A DNA stretch of 64,000 nt, taken from assembly GCA_020634885.1 (NCBI GenBank), contig JACKAW010000006.1, positions 128,501 through 192,500 of the forward strand, in the 5' to 3' direction. The stretch's first letter is position 1, and each line of letters starts with the position of its first letter. Position numbers and translations under genes: made by a program. The notes beneath the pieces were generated by a model that had not been told where the DNA came from, did not search any database, and saw nothing but the letters and a program-made list of their open reading frames with translations. Source of the stretch: Anaerolineales bacterium (GTDB taxonomy: Bacteria > Chloroflexota > Anaerolineae > Anaerolineales > Villigracilaceae). Positions 16,501 through 22,948 of the stretch are shown here, in pieces.

Positions 16501-18026
16501 GCACTATTCTACTTGTCCATGCAGAAGATAACTTGCTTCACTATCGGGCTGGCTATGGCTACCTTACAGACCGTTCCGGTTCTGGTAGTTCTGGAAAAGG
16601 CTTTACGTTGAAGATCGGTGAAGGTCTGGCGGGCTGGGTTGTAAAGCACCGTCAAACAGTTCTCATTGAAGACTTATTTGAGGATGAACGCTGGGTGCGC
16701 AGCGCTGCCACCGGACAGGATCATCGAAGCGCAATTGCAGTTCCCATGTCCGTTGGCGAAGATGCCATTGGCGTTCTTATGGTTTTCCATCGTGAACCAC
16801 GATTCTTCAATCCAGAATTACTTAACCTTGTTGCGGCAATAGCAGGGCAGGTGGCGGTGGCGATCAACAATGCCCGTCTGTATGAATTGATCCGCGATCA
16901 GGCAGAACGCCTTGGTTTAATGCTACGTAAGGAACAGGTTGAAGCGAGCCGCTCACAAGCCATCCTTGAAGCTGTTGCCGACGGGGTGTTGGTGACCGAT
17001 GCTGACAACCGCATTTCCTTCGTCAACTCATCCATTACTCGTGTCTTGGGCGTGGACGATACACAAATGCTTGGCAAATCCCTTGAAGGATTTGCAGGGT
17101 TGTTTGGAAGCTCTTCCATCGAATGGATCAAGACCATTCGCCAATGGTCTGAAGACCCATCCACATTCCAGGTTGGCGATATGTTCTCTGAACAGATCGA
17201 ACTGGAAAATGGACGCATCGTTCTTGTCCACCTCGCGCCAGTGATTATGATCTCAGATTTCCTTGGCACAGTATCCATTTTCCGTGATATTACCCGTGAA
17301 GTGGAAGTGGACAGGCTCAAATCGGAATTTGTAGCGACCGTCAGTCATGAGCTTCGCACACCCATGACCGCCATCAAGGGCTATGTCGATATTTTAACAA
17401 TGGGCGCCGCCGGAACCTTGAACGAGAATCAGATGCACTTCCTGGATGTGGTACGTAATAACATTGAACGTCTCAATATCCTTGTAAGCGACCTGCTTGA
17501 TATTTCACGGATCGAATCTGGTCGAGTGGATTTGGAACGCAACCCGGTAGATGTGCATGGGATTGCCGAAGAAGTGGTAACAGAAGTGCTGCGCCGCTCT
17601 CAGGATGAGCAAAAGGCAGTTGCCCTTTCATTGGATGCACCCCAAACATTACCCAAAGTCAATGGAGATGGCGCACGAATTCGCCAGATTATCAGCAACC
17701 TGGTTAACAATGCCTTTAATTACACGCCCGAGAACGGAACCATCCTCGTTAATATTCATGCAGAAGAGGACGAAATTCAGGTGGATGTACAGGATAGTGG
17801 TATTGGGATCAGACCGGAAGATCAAGGGCGCATCTTTGAACGGTTCTATCGCGGTGAACACCCGTTGGTACTTGCCACACCGGGCACCGGGTTGGGGCTG
17901 CCCATTGTCCGCCAGTTGGTTGAAATGCACAACGGACGAATGTGGATGAAGAGTACAGGCATACCAGGTGAGGGGAGTACCTTTTCCTTTACCTTGCCTG
18001 TCTATAAAAACGGAGCAAATATATAA
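10596..18026 (+). CDS. Giant sensor histidine kinase with about eleven tandem GAF domains
   Basis: 2476 residues. One N-terminal membrane helix (about 5-25) and a small PAS-like unit (about 45-115) are followed by eleven consecutive GAF-type units starting near residues 148, 318, 496, 668, 830, 1061, 1226, 1406, 1570, 1741 and 1926. Each ends with the helix ...QVAIAIRNARLY or a variant. A PAS domain at about 2111-2235 precedes HisKA with SHELRTP (phosphoacceptor His2251) and a HATPase with NLVNNAFNYTP, DSGIGI and GTGLGLPI. No receiver is fused. Its TAA is directly followed by the ATG of a receiver-only regulator. GAF units bind small ligands or act as signal relays; the ligands are unknown. 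The gene was probably made by repeated domain duplication. Confidence 0.95.
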   Translation: MNFGTGIGVFIAGLVVITLAWFLLRLLIRNQSPSYSEPISQLNPGREIKEAIIVIQPGGRVEYLSPSVRAFFNLREDESYDLERLARFVRPSDDFIDLCVTPGIKRVSIGGKPAELASYEVPGNYPRILVSIRGRETSVSSDVGNESESANEILQVVTDFSQSIAASFDLENTVRTILDHVSRLVPADVIELKLWNEERKALMPFRYQNIGAGKIITATLSRFGELTDQLSMRRIPLMYNSVGEMDEFNSQAELNPIQSYLGIPLLAGGELVGTLEVGQLNSGAFGSHDLNILHLVSGQVAIAIRNARLYEDEQKRRAELTGLAGLNRVFGSVRDGQDVISQLVESIAPLFDAEIIGFLIFDETKHSLEGRVPFRGLPDHFVEIYRVNIPADSPADKIITGHEPILTSNAMADEIWRTLGLADVATAASLRDIALMPLLSSGHMHGYLQVGHHARGVTSFNNEEIRLMGIVANQAASIIENVLLMQQARVRAQRADSLKRIASLAASSATLDEILKFSMLELARLFNIDSGAFFLVDEARGRLVLNRESMYGVSSDLDETFIQIFVDDPQYRHTVSGSKRAFISGHLSSDRRIRPLYRPLAGALAMESAMVIPLVARDRSLGELMLGSIKPDFFNSSDLQTVSTAAGQIAAAVETAGLLSQTDDTLRKRVDQLSAITKVNRELISSLDTNHLLSVLHDEAIRIAKADCASVVLFSHSSSPADPIIELSTGCHRASTVTNVERNVLRNSEPMLIADFVQDAMLPPHEDVRSAVILPITHHARPLGLLAVHAARPGFFTPETVELLQLLTSQSGVALSSAHRYQTEKQHSELMRRRADTLVRLTDISQNLGIDQPLDQALQMIARGIRDATPFRVVLISLLEADSGQLRRVTSVGLSQETWNELSARKQPLSSVQQLMRPEFKSGNSYFIPANQTPIIPPDVHRVTLDTGTIVEQGVETWKPEDFLIIPLESSEGDLIGLISLDDPSDGLRPDKATIESLEVFASQAALLIGNTLRQIELRSRIDQLSSAFDRQQKLIDMAKDDLPVLLRKDLEQTISLHNLDRRAQRVRAGLAITESVSRQLDAGSALSALGRETLTQLGMAVALIAENTADGPRLLHVLGSLPRSTNVEALFGQRNPLRACLQSGKPILIPNLDEDDEWRDAALLTSLRAKGVICLPVAVEGKPISAMLAASPEPMPAFTDEDRHVYTQISQQTSVILQNISLLNTTRRRLDEVNLLLDFSRQLSGMDANSIVGALLTSARRVIPHAHAGVVLVWNQKIEQLVPLAVSGYADNDSMMKINYRIGEALPGMAFMNRKARRVDEINFPRDYNLNTENLAHYRQATGGRLPVSCLLVPIVATEQNLGLLILDNFNTTNAFRTEDETLLVSLSQQVALSLDNMRLVETSQERAGQLQALNEASASLTSSLSTEQLIHSLIDQLSYIIPFDTATLWLREKDRLAVVSTRGFSDIEERQGLSVSVSDSALFKELAQTGQPIFVKDVREDHRFPPVDAPRLSWLGVPLIYKGELVGVLAVEKWQSNYYTREQIQSGFTFASQAAVSLENSRLFEDSVKRATELDRRSQRLNALNRFTSTLTRSLDADQIMSATADELFQSLNASRVSLVTFDRGQNLWNYTTPRFRLKLPRLLPDAPIFSRLRDSRGIFNTDDVRGEPDLVSILEMLGEDTRALLILPLLSNGMVSALAFVQLMGENRFGINELEVARTIVNQSSIALENARLYQTSVRMADRFAVLNETSSLVGASLNADEIYSAVHQAAERLLPLDSMVISLLDVDADEVDPVYIYDRGKRFSSERIPFGSGLSSEVIRSGKPFLIDDAAKEKEINYVEAGDDSDGTRSILAVPMILGGRALGMLSVQSYQVGIYTAEDTQLLGTLANQAIVAIQNGRLFNETQTLAAELEMRVLERTGQLQREKQNTDTLLRILTEVSSSLDLDRALNRTLSLLNEASGAEQGTILLVHAEDNLLHYRAGYGYLTDRSGSGSSGKGFTLKIGEGLAGWVVKHRQTVLIEDLFEDERWVRSAATGQDHRSAIAVPMSVGEDAIGVLMVFHREPRFFNPELLNLVAAIAGQVAVAINNARLYELIRDQAERLGLMLRKEQVEASRSQAILEAVADGVLVTDADNRISFVNSSITRVLGVDDTQMLGKSLEGFAGLFGSSSIEWIKTIRQWSEDPSTFQVGDMFSEQIELENGRIVLVHLAPVIMISDFLGTVSIFRDITREVEVDRLKSEFVATVSHELRTPMTAIKGYVDILTMGAAGTLNENQMHFLDVVRNNIERLNILVSDLLDISRIESGRVDLERNPVDVHGIAEEVVTEVLRRSQDEQKAVALSLDAPQTLPKVNGDGARIRQIISNLVNNAFNYTPENGTILVNIHAEEDEIQVDVQDSGIGIRPEDQGRIFERFYRGEHPLVLATPGTGLGLPIVRQLVEMHNGRMWMKSTGIPGEGSTFSFTLPVYKNGANI

Positions 18027-18401
18027 ATGGCTAGGATATTGATCGCAGAAGACGAACCGGATATTCGCGAATTGGTGGCTTTCACCCTGCGTTTTGCCGG
18101 ACACGAAGTAATTCCCACCAGCAATGGTGAGGAGGCATACGAAAAGGCGCAGGAGATTGTCCCGGATTTGATCATGATGGATGTGCGTATGCCAAAAATG
18201 ACAGGCTATGATGCCTGCCGCGCCATGAAACAAACACCAGCCATCAAAGACATCCCTGTCGTTTTTCTTTCAGCAAAAGGACAGGATTCAGAAATTCAGG
18301 TCGGGCTTGAAGCAGGCGCTGAAGAATACCTGCTCAAACCCTTTGCCCCAGACCAACTCGTGGAACGGGTAAAAATCATTCTTGCAAAATTTGGAAAATA
18401 A
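18027..18401 (+). CDS. Single-domain response regulator
   Basis: 124 residues, receiver only: EDE at 8-10, phosphoacceptor Asp52 in MMDVRMP, Ser in FLSAKG and Lys in LLKPFAP. There is no output domain, so it must act by protein contact, like CheY, or as a phosphorelay intermediate. It starts directly after the stop of the giant kinase, and its own stop is directly followed by the next ATG, so all three genes are translationally coupled. Confidence 0.95.
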   Translation: MARILIAEDEPDIRELVAFTLRFAGHEVIPTSNGEEAYEKAQEIVPDLIMMDVRMPKMTGYDACRAMKQTPAIKDIPVVFLSAKGQDSEIQVGLEAGAEEYLLKPFAPDQLVERVKIILAKFGK

Positions 18402-19187
18402 ATGAGTGCAATTATTCTTGACGGTTCGATGGTGCATTACGAGGCGTTGGGACGCGGGCGTCCCATCATCTTCCTGCACGGCTGGGTCGGCTCATGGCGT
18501 TATTGGATCAACGCCATGCAGGTCGCATCCACATCATTCCGTGCCTATGCCATAGACCTTTTTGGCTTTGGTGATACGGTGCGTGAAACAAAATATTATT
18601 CCATCGAACGTCAAGCAGAACTACTCGGTAAATTTCTTGATGAAATGGGAATTGGTAAGGTTGCATTGGTAGGACATGACCTTGGGGCATTGGTCGGCTT
18701 TCATTTTCTTAAAGCTCGCCATGAAAGCGTTGACCGAATGATGGCGATCAATGTGCCGTTGGAAATTACCACATTAAACAGCCGAATGCGGACAGCCCCC
18801 GCAACCGAACTTGCCGAGTGGCTCACCAACAAACAACCAGATGCCATGACCGCCCTTTCAGACGCCTCGAAAGTAGACCCGGCAGTGGTTGCCGCCACGA
18901 TGAGCAGTTTACAAGCCGGGAACATCCTCCCACATGTTCGTAATTTTAGCGTGCCCTGCTTGTTCGTTTATGGCGCAAATACCCCAGCTATTACCATTCC
19001 TGTACCAGAGACTAACGGATTGCCGGTACACATGCATCAGATCACCCTTGAAAATTCTGGACATTACCCCATGCTTGATAATGTTTCCCAGTTCAACCGC
19101 CTGCTGGTGGACTTTCTCGCCCTCGACTCTGGTGTAAGCCCAACAGAGCTACAGATGAAAGAAGAATGGAAACGCCGCGTTCGCTGA
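18402..19187 (+). CDS. Alpha/beta hydrolase with Asp at the nucleophile position
   Basis: 261 residues. HGWVGSW near residue 26 is the oxyanion motif; the elbow is GHDLGA with Asp93, the nucleophile type found in haloalkane dehalogenases, epoxide hydrolases and fluoroacetate dehalogenases; the catalytic His is His221 in SGHYPMLD. The typical Trp after the Asp in dehalogenases is Leu here, so epoxide-hydrolase-like or other chemistry is as likely. It is paralogous to the Ser hydrolase at 6304. It follows the response regulator without a gap and ends in a terminator, closing the signalling cluster. Confidence 0.8.
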   Translation: MSAIILDGSMVHYEALGRGRPIIFLHGWVGSWRYWINAMQVASTSFRAYAIDLFGFGDTVRETKYYSIERQAELLGKFLDEMGIGKVALVGHDLGALVGFHFLKARHESVDRMMAINVPLEITTLNSRMRTAPATELAEWLTNKQPDAMTALSDASKVDPAVVAATMSSLQAGNILPHVRNFSVPCLFVYGANTPAITIPVPETNGLPVHMHQITLENSGHYPMLDNVSQFNRLLVDFLALDSGVSPTELQMKEEWKRRVR

Positions 19188-19223
19188 GAACACCGTGAGA
19201 ATTTCTCCACGGTGTTCTTTTTT
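19188..19223 (+). terminator. Intrinsic terminator of the signalling cluster
   Basis: GAACACCGTG at 19188-19197, starting directly after the hydrolase stop, pairs with CACGGTGTTC at 19208-19217, then a T-run. Confidence 0.9.
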
Positions 19224-19226
19224 GAC

Positions 19227-19255
19227 TTGACACACAACACCCGCAGACATATACT
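19227..19255 (+). promoter_or_regulatory. Sigma-A promoter of the thiamine operon
   Basis: Perfect TTGACA at 19227-19232, a 17-base spacer and TATACT at 19250-19255. The predicted start near 19262 is the 5' end of the riboswitch. Confidence 0.8.
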
Positions 19256-19264
19256 GCTGCCACA

Positions 19265-19358
19265 ACCGAACGGAGAGCCTTTACGAAAGGCTGAGAGGAG
19301 CGTGAACGCGCTCGATCCGCATCACCTGATCTGGTTAATACCAGCGGAGGGATTTCAC
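19265..19358 (+). ncRNA. TPP riboswitch (THI element)
   Basis: The conserved CTGAGAGGA at 19291-19299 and ACCTGATCTGGTTAATACCA at 19324-19343, followed by GCGGAGGGA, are the diagnostic cores of the thiamine-pyrophosphate aptamer. It stands between a strong promoter and an intrinsic terminator, upstream of thiamine pyrophosphokinase and a thiamine ABC transporter. TPP binding is expected to favour termination. Confidence 0.95.
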
Positions 19359-19370
19359 CATACGCCTGCC

Positions 19371-19401
19371 AACATCCTCCGCTGCTGTGAGGATGTTTTT
19401 T
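19371..19401 (+). terminator. Riboswitch-controlled terminator
   Basis: AACATCCTC at 19371-19379 pairs with GAGGATGTT at 19389-19397 and runs into T's. It is the likely expression platform of the TPP riboswitch. Confidence 0.8.
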
Positions 19402-19442
19402 GTTTTTATATTCGTGTCACTTCGTGAACTTTGTGGATAAAA

Positions 19443-20069
19443 ATGCGTATCATCATCTTTGCCAATGGCAACCTGCCAAATTTAGAAAAAGCCCGCACCC
19501 TCATCCGCCCCGAAGATTTCATCCTCTGCGCGGACGGCGGCACACGTCACGCCCTCGCGCTGGGATTAACTCCCAGCCTCATCATTGGAGATATGGATTC
19601 GCTTCCGGCTACCTTCAACCTGAAACCTGAAACCTTCATCCGTTTCCCCGCCGACAAAAACGAAACCGACCTCGAACTCGCCATCAACCACGCCCTCACC
19701 CTCAACCCCGAAGCCATCCTCATCCTCGCCGCCCTTGGCGGTCGCATGGATCAAACCCTCGCGAACATTGCGCTCCTCTCAAACTCTCAACTTGCAACCC
19801 GCAACATCAAACTAACTGACGGCGTAGAAGAAATCTTTTTTTGCCGCACCCAAGCCCAAATCCAAGGAAAAAGCGGAGACATCGTCTCACTCATCCCCTG
19901 GCAGGGTGAAGTCACCGGCGTCTTCACCGAAAACCTGCGCTGGCATCTTCGTCATGAAACACTTTACCCTGATAAGACCCGCGGCATCAGCAACGAAATG
20001 ACCACTGAGATTGCCACGGTTTCAATCACGAGCGGATTGCTGCTCATCGCTCACATCACTGGTAACTGA
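19443..20069 (+). CDS. thiN: Thiamine pyrophosphokinase
   Basis: 208 residues from ATG 19443; the frame is open slightly further up without a better start. It transfers pyrophosphate from ATP to thiamine to make TPP. Motifs: CADGGTRHAL near residue 29, IIGDMDS near 47 and the thiamine-binding FPADKNETDLELA near 68-80, followed by LGGRMDQTLAN. Length is normal for the family. Two segments look repeat-derived: 19611-19638 (coding TFNLKPETF) and the last codons, which lie in an ACTGGTAACTGATCACTGGT element. It is the first gene of the riboswitch operon and makes imported thiamine usable. Confidence 0.92.
   Translation: MRIIIFANGNLPNLEKARTLIRPEDFILCADGGTRHALALGLTPSLIIGDMDSLPATFNLKPETFIRFPADKNETDLELAINHALTLNPEAILILAALGGRMDQTLANIALLSNSQLATRNIKLTDGVEEIFFCRTQAQIQGKSGDIVSLIPWQGEVTGVFTENLRWHLRHETLYPDKTRGISNEMTTEIATVSITSGLLLIAHITGN
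19611..19638. repeat. CAACCTGAAACCTGAAAC-type simple repeat inside thiN
   Basis: Short tandem motif ACCTGAAACCTGAAACC within coding sequence. A close relative lies upstream of the dapA-like gene at 36164-36216, in non-coding DNA. Confidence 0.5.
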
Positions 20070-20101
20070 TCACTGGTTACTATGTTCAAAAGGAAAACTC
20101 A

Positions 20102-21145
20102 ATGACTAAACTGCCTACTGCCTTCCGCCTTCCGCTTCTTGCTTTCTGCTTACTGCTTACTGCCTGTGCTCCAAAAGGACCCACCACCCTCACCGTCATG
20201 ACCCATGACTCATTCGCCATCACCGAAGATGTTGTCATTGCATTTGAAACTGCAAATAACGTCGATGTTGTCTTCCTGCAAAGCGGTGATGCAGGCACGA
20301 TGCTCAACAAAGCCATCCTCGCCAAAGACGCCCCACTCGCGGATGTAATGTTCGGCGTGGATAACACCTTCCTCTCCCGCGCCCTCGAAGCGGATATCTT
20401 CGACGCGTATCAATCGCCCGCGCTCAGTGACGTGCCTACCGAGTTCGTACTTGACTCATCCTTCCGTGCCCTGCCCGTGGACTATGGCGATGTCTGCATC
20501 AACTACGACACAAAATATTTTGAAGAGAATAATGTAGCCGTGCCTGCTTCGTTTGAAGATTTGGCAAAGCCCGAATATAAAAATCTGCTGGTGGTGGAAA
20601 ACCCCGCCACTTCTTCGCCGGGTTTGGCGTTCATGCTCGCCACTCGCGCTTATTTTGGCGACGGCTTCCTCGATTACTGGCAGAGCCTCAAAGACAATGG
20701 TGTGGTGGTTGTGGATGGTTGGGAGACCGCTTACTACAACAACTTCTCCGCCTCATCGGGACAGGGACCGCAGCCGATGGTCGTCTCCTACGCCTCCAGC
20801 CCCGCCGCCGAGGTCTTCTTCGCCGCCGAGCCATTGACCGAGTCTCCAACCGCTTCCATCGTTGCACCAGGTATGTGCTTCCGCCAGATCGAATTTGTCG
20901 GCATCCTCAAAAATGGCGAGAACCGCGACCTTGCCGAAAAATTTGTAGATTTTATGTTGAGCAAGCAATTCCAGGAAGATATGCCGCTCAATATGTTCGT
21001 CTACCCTGTGAACCTGTCCGCGCAACTGCCGGAGGTGTTCACGCTACACGCCCAAGTTGCAAGCCAGCCTGCTGCCATTACCTATGAAGACATTGCCGCC
21101 AACCGTGACTCATGGATCGAAGCGTGGAATGAGGTAATGAAGTAA
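20102..21145 (+). CDS. thiB: Thiamine ABC transporter substrate-binding lipoprotein
   Basis: 347 residues. Signal peptide with lipobox LLTAC (Cys21). The mature protein begins TTLTVMTHDSFAIT, the usual start of ThiB/TbpA, and contains DVMFGVDNTFLSRA, VDYGDVCINYD and the later YYNNFS and VVSYASSPAAE stretches. It would capture thiamine outside the membrane and deliver it to the permease encoded next. The position in a TPP-riboswitch operon supports the substrate. A palindromic CACAGAT repeat (21156-21221) lies between it and the permease gene. Confidence 0.92.
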   Translation: MTKLPTAFRLPLLAFCLLLTACAPKGPTTLTVMTHDSFAITEDVVIAFETANNVDVVFLQSGDAGTMLNKAILAKDAPLADVMFGVDNTFLSRALEADIFDAYQSPALSDVPTEFVLDSSFRALPVDYGDVCINYDTKYFEENNVAVPASFEDLAKPEYKNLLVVENPATSSPGLAFMLATRAYFGDGFLDYWQSLKDNGVVVVDGWETAYYNNFSASSGQGPQPMVVSYASSPAAEVFFAAEPLTESPTASIVAPGMCFRQIEFVGILKNGENRDLAEKFVDFMLSKQFQEDMPLNMFVYPVNLSAQLPEVFTLHAQVASQPAAITYEDIAANRDSWIEAWNEVMK

Positions 21146-21155
21146 AAAATACTTG

Positions 21156-21221
21156 CCACAGATAAACACAGATGAATTGGATTTTTTTGATATCCGCGTT
21201 TATCCGTGTTCATCTGTGGTT
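21156..21221. repeat. CACAGAT-type interspersed palindrome
   Basis: CCACAGATAAACACAGATGAA ... TTCATCTGTGG arms with an AT-rich centre containing ATCCGCGTTTATCCGTG. Sister copies occur at 38126-38207, 43232-43301 and 58155-58224. Confidence 0.8.
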
Positions 21222-21232
21222 GTAATTTAACA

Positions 21233-22948
21233 ATGAGCTTCTTACCAACACTTGCCGGAAAAACTCGTTCGTTTCTATCTGCCAACTCGCGGATTCTGCT
21301 TTGGGTTCCCACCCTTCTCTTTCTTTTTTCCTTTTTCTTCTTCCCTCTCTTCAAAATCCTGGCACTCACCTTCAACCTGGAGACCTTTACTGACCTAAAC
21401 AATTTACGCATCACGTTTCACTCTTTACGCTTCACCTTTTACCAAGCCACCCTCTCCACCCTCCTCACCTTCGCCCTCGGACTCCCCGCTGCTCTTCTCT
21501 TCTCTAAATTTAACTTCCGTGGCAAAACCTTGCTTCGTGCGCTGACCGCCGTCCCCTTCATGCTGCCCACCGTCGTCGTTGCCGCTGCATTCAATTCCCT
21601 GTTCGGTCAACGCGGATTCTTCTTTCTTCTTTCCTCTTTCCTCTCAACCACTTTCCACTTTCCACTTTCCACCAACTTCGTCCTTCATCCTTCACCTTTC
21701 ATCCTTATCCTCATTGCCCACACCTTTTACAACACCTCCATCGTCATCCGCATCGTTGGAAACGCCATCTCACGGCTTGACCCAAAACTCGAAGCCTCCG
21801 CCCGTGTTCTCGGCGCGGATACGTTCCACGTTTGGAAAGATGTCATCCTCCCCATTCTTCGCCCCTCTCTTCTCGCCGCCGCATTACTCGTCTTCATGTT
21901 CGACTTCACCAGTTTTGGCGTGATTCTTTTGCTTGGCGGCTCGCAATTCGCCACTCTCGAAGTGGAAATCTACATCCGCGCCTTGCAGCTTCCCAACCTC
22001 AACCTTGCCGCGCTATTATCTGTTATCCAACTCATCTTCACCCTTATCTTCTCCATTCTCTATTCTCGTACCATCAACCAAGTGAGCACCCAAACGGCTC
22101 CGCGTTTTTCTCCAACTCGCCCAGCTAAAACTCTAACTGAACGCATCTTCGTCTTTGCTCTTTCCTTATTGCTCGTTACTTTTTTCTTTCTTCCTCTCAT
22201 CTCCCTCCCCATCCGTTCCCTCACCCGCCTCGAAGCCGACCGTGGACAACGTGCCGAAGTCCAATACGGTTTCACCACTGACTACTACGAAGAACTCTTC
22301 ATCAACCGACGCGGCTCGTTGTTCTACGTCCCGCCCGTGCAAGCTGCGCTTAACTCTCTAGGCTTTGCGGGCATCACCGTTATTCTCTCACTGGCACTTG
22401 GCTATCCCGCCGCCTATGCTCTCGCCAAACCGACGCGACTTGAAAAATTTCTTGATCCCTTCCTCATGTTGCCGCTCGGCGCCTCTGCCGTGATGATGGG
22501 ACTCGGCTTCATCCTCGCTTTTGGTCGCCTCATCGCTTCGCCATTTTTCATCCCCATCGCGCACACGCTCATCGCTTTGCCTTTCGTCATCCGCACATTG
22601 CAACCGGCACTCGCCTCCATCCCTGAAAGACTGCGCCAAGCCGCATCGACACTCGGCGCGTCACCTCTGCGCGTTTGGCAAACTGTCGATTTTCCCATCC
22701 TCTCACGCGCTACACTCAGTGCCGCCACCTTCGCCTTCACCGTTTCGCTCGGCGAGTTCGGCGCAACCTTGCTCATCACCCGCCCCGAATATCCCACCAT
22801 CCCCATCGCCATCTCGCGCTTCCTCTCGCAACCCGGCGGACTCAACTACGGTCAAGCCATGGCGATGGCAACCGTCCTCATGCTGCTCACCACGCTCAGC
22901 ATTCTGCTCATCGAAAAATTGCGTTTCAACAACGCCGGAGAACTCTGA
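21233..22948 (+). CDS. thiP: Thiamine ABC transporter permease (two fused membrane halves)
   Basis: 571 residues from ATG 21233; the open frame further up is repeat DNA and was excluded. About twelve membrane segments in two BPD-transport halves. Each half carries an EAA loop: LEASARVLGADTFHVWKDVI near residue 185 and LRQAASTLGASPLRVWQTV near 470, which contact the ATPase. This duplicated layout is typical of ThiP. Residues near 140-158 (STTFHFPLST, LHPSPF) are encoded by CCACTTTCCA- and CTTCATCC-type simple repeats and fall in a loop. Its stop overlaps the ATG of the ATPase gene by one base. Confidence 0.9.
   Translation: MSFLPTLAGKTRSFLSANSRILLWVPTLLFLFSFFFFPLFKILALTFNLETFTDLNNLRITFHSLRFTFYQATLSTLLTFALGLPAALLFSKFNFRGKTLLRALTAVPFMLPTVVVAAAFNSLFGQRGFFFLLSSFLSTTFHFPLSTNFVLHPSPFILILIAHTFYNTSIVIRIVGNAISRLDPKLEASARVLGADTFHVWKDVILPILRPSLLAAALLVFMFDFTSFGVILLLGGSQFATLEVEIYIRALQLPNLNLAALLSVIQLIFTLIFSILYSRTINQVSTQTAPRFSPTRPAKTLTERIFVFALSLLLVTFFFLPLISLPIRSLTRLEADRGQRAEVQYGFTTDYYEELFINRRGSLFYVPPVQAALNSLGFAGITVILSLALGYPAAYALAKPTRLEKFLDPFLMLPLGASAVMMGLGFILAFGRLIASPFFIPIAHTLIALPFVIRTLQPALASIPERLRQAASTLGASPLRVWQTVDFPILSRATLSAATFAFTVSLGEFGATLLITRPEYPTIPIAISRFLSQPGGLNYGQAMAMATVLMLLTTLSILLIEKLRFNNAGEL
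21648..21707. repeat. CCACTTTCCA / CTTCATCC simple repeats inside thiP
   Basis: CCACTTTCCACTTTCCAC followed by CTTCATCCTTCACCTTTCAT, within the permease coding sequence. The same motif types occur at 59088-59114 (prmA), 40577-40648, 37150-37172 and 60220-60300. Confidence 0.6.

Noticed and set aside
22675..22947. A 91-codon 5' extension of thiQ
   Set aside because: It is an out-of-frame reading of thiP; the ATPase fold begins at ATG 22948.
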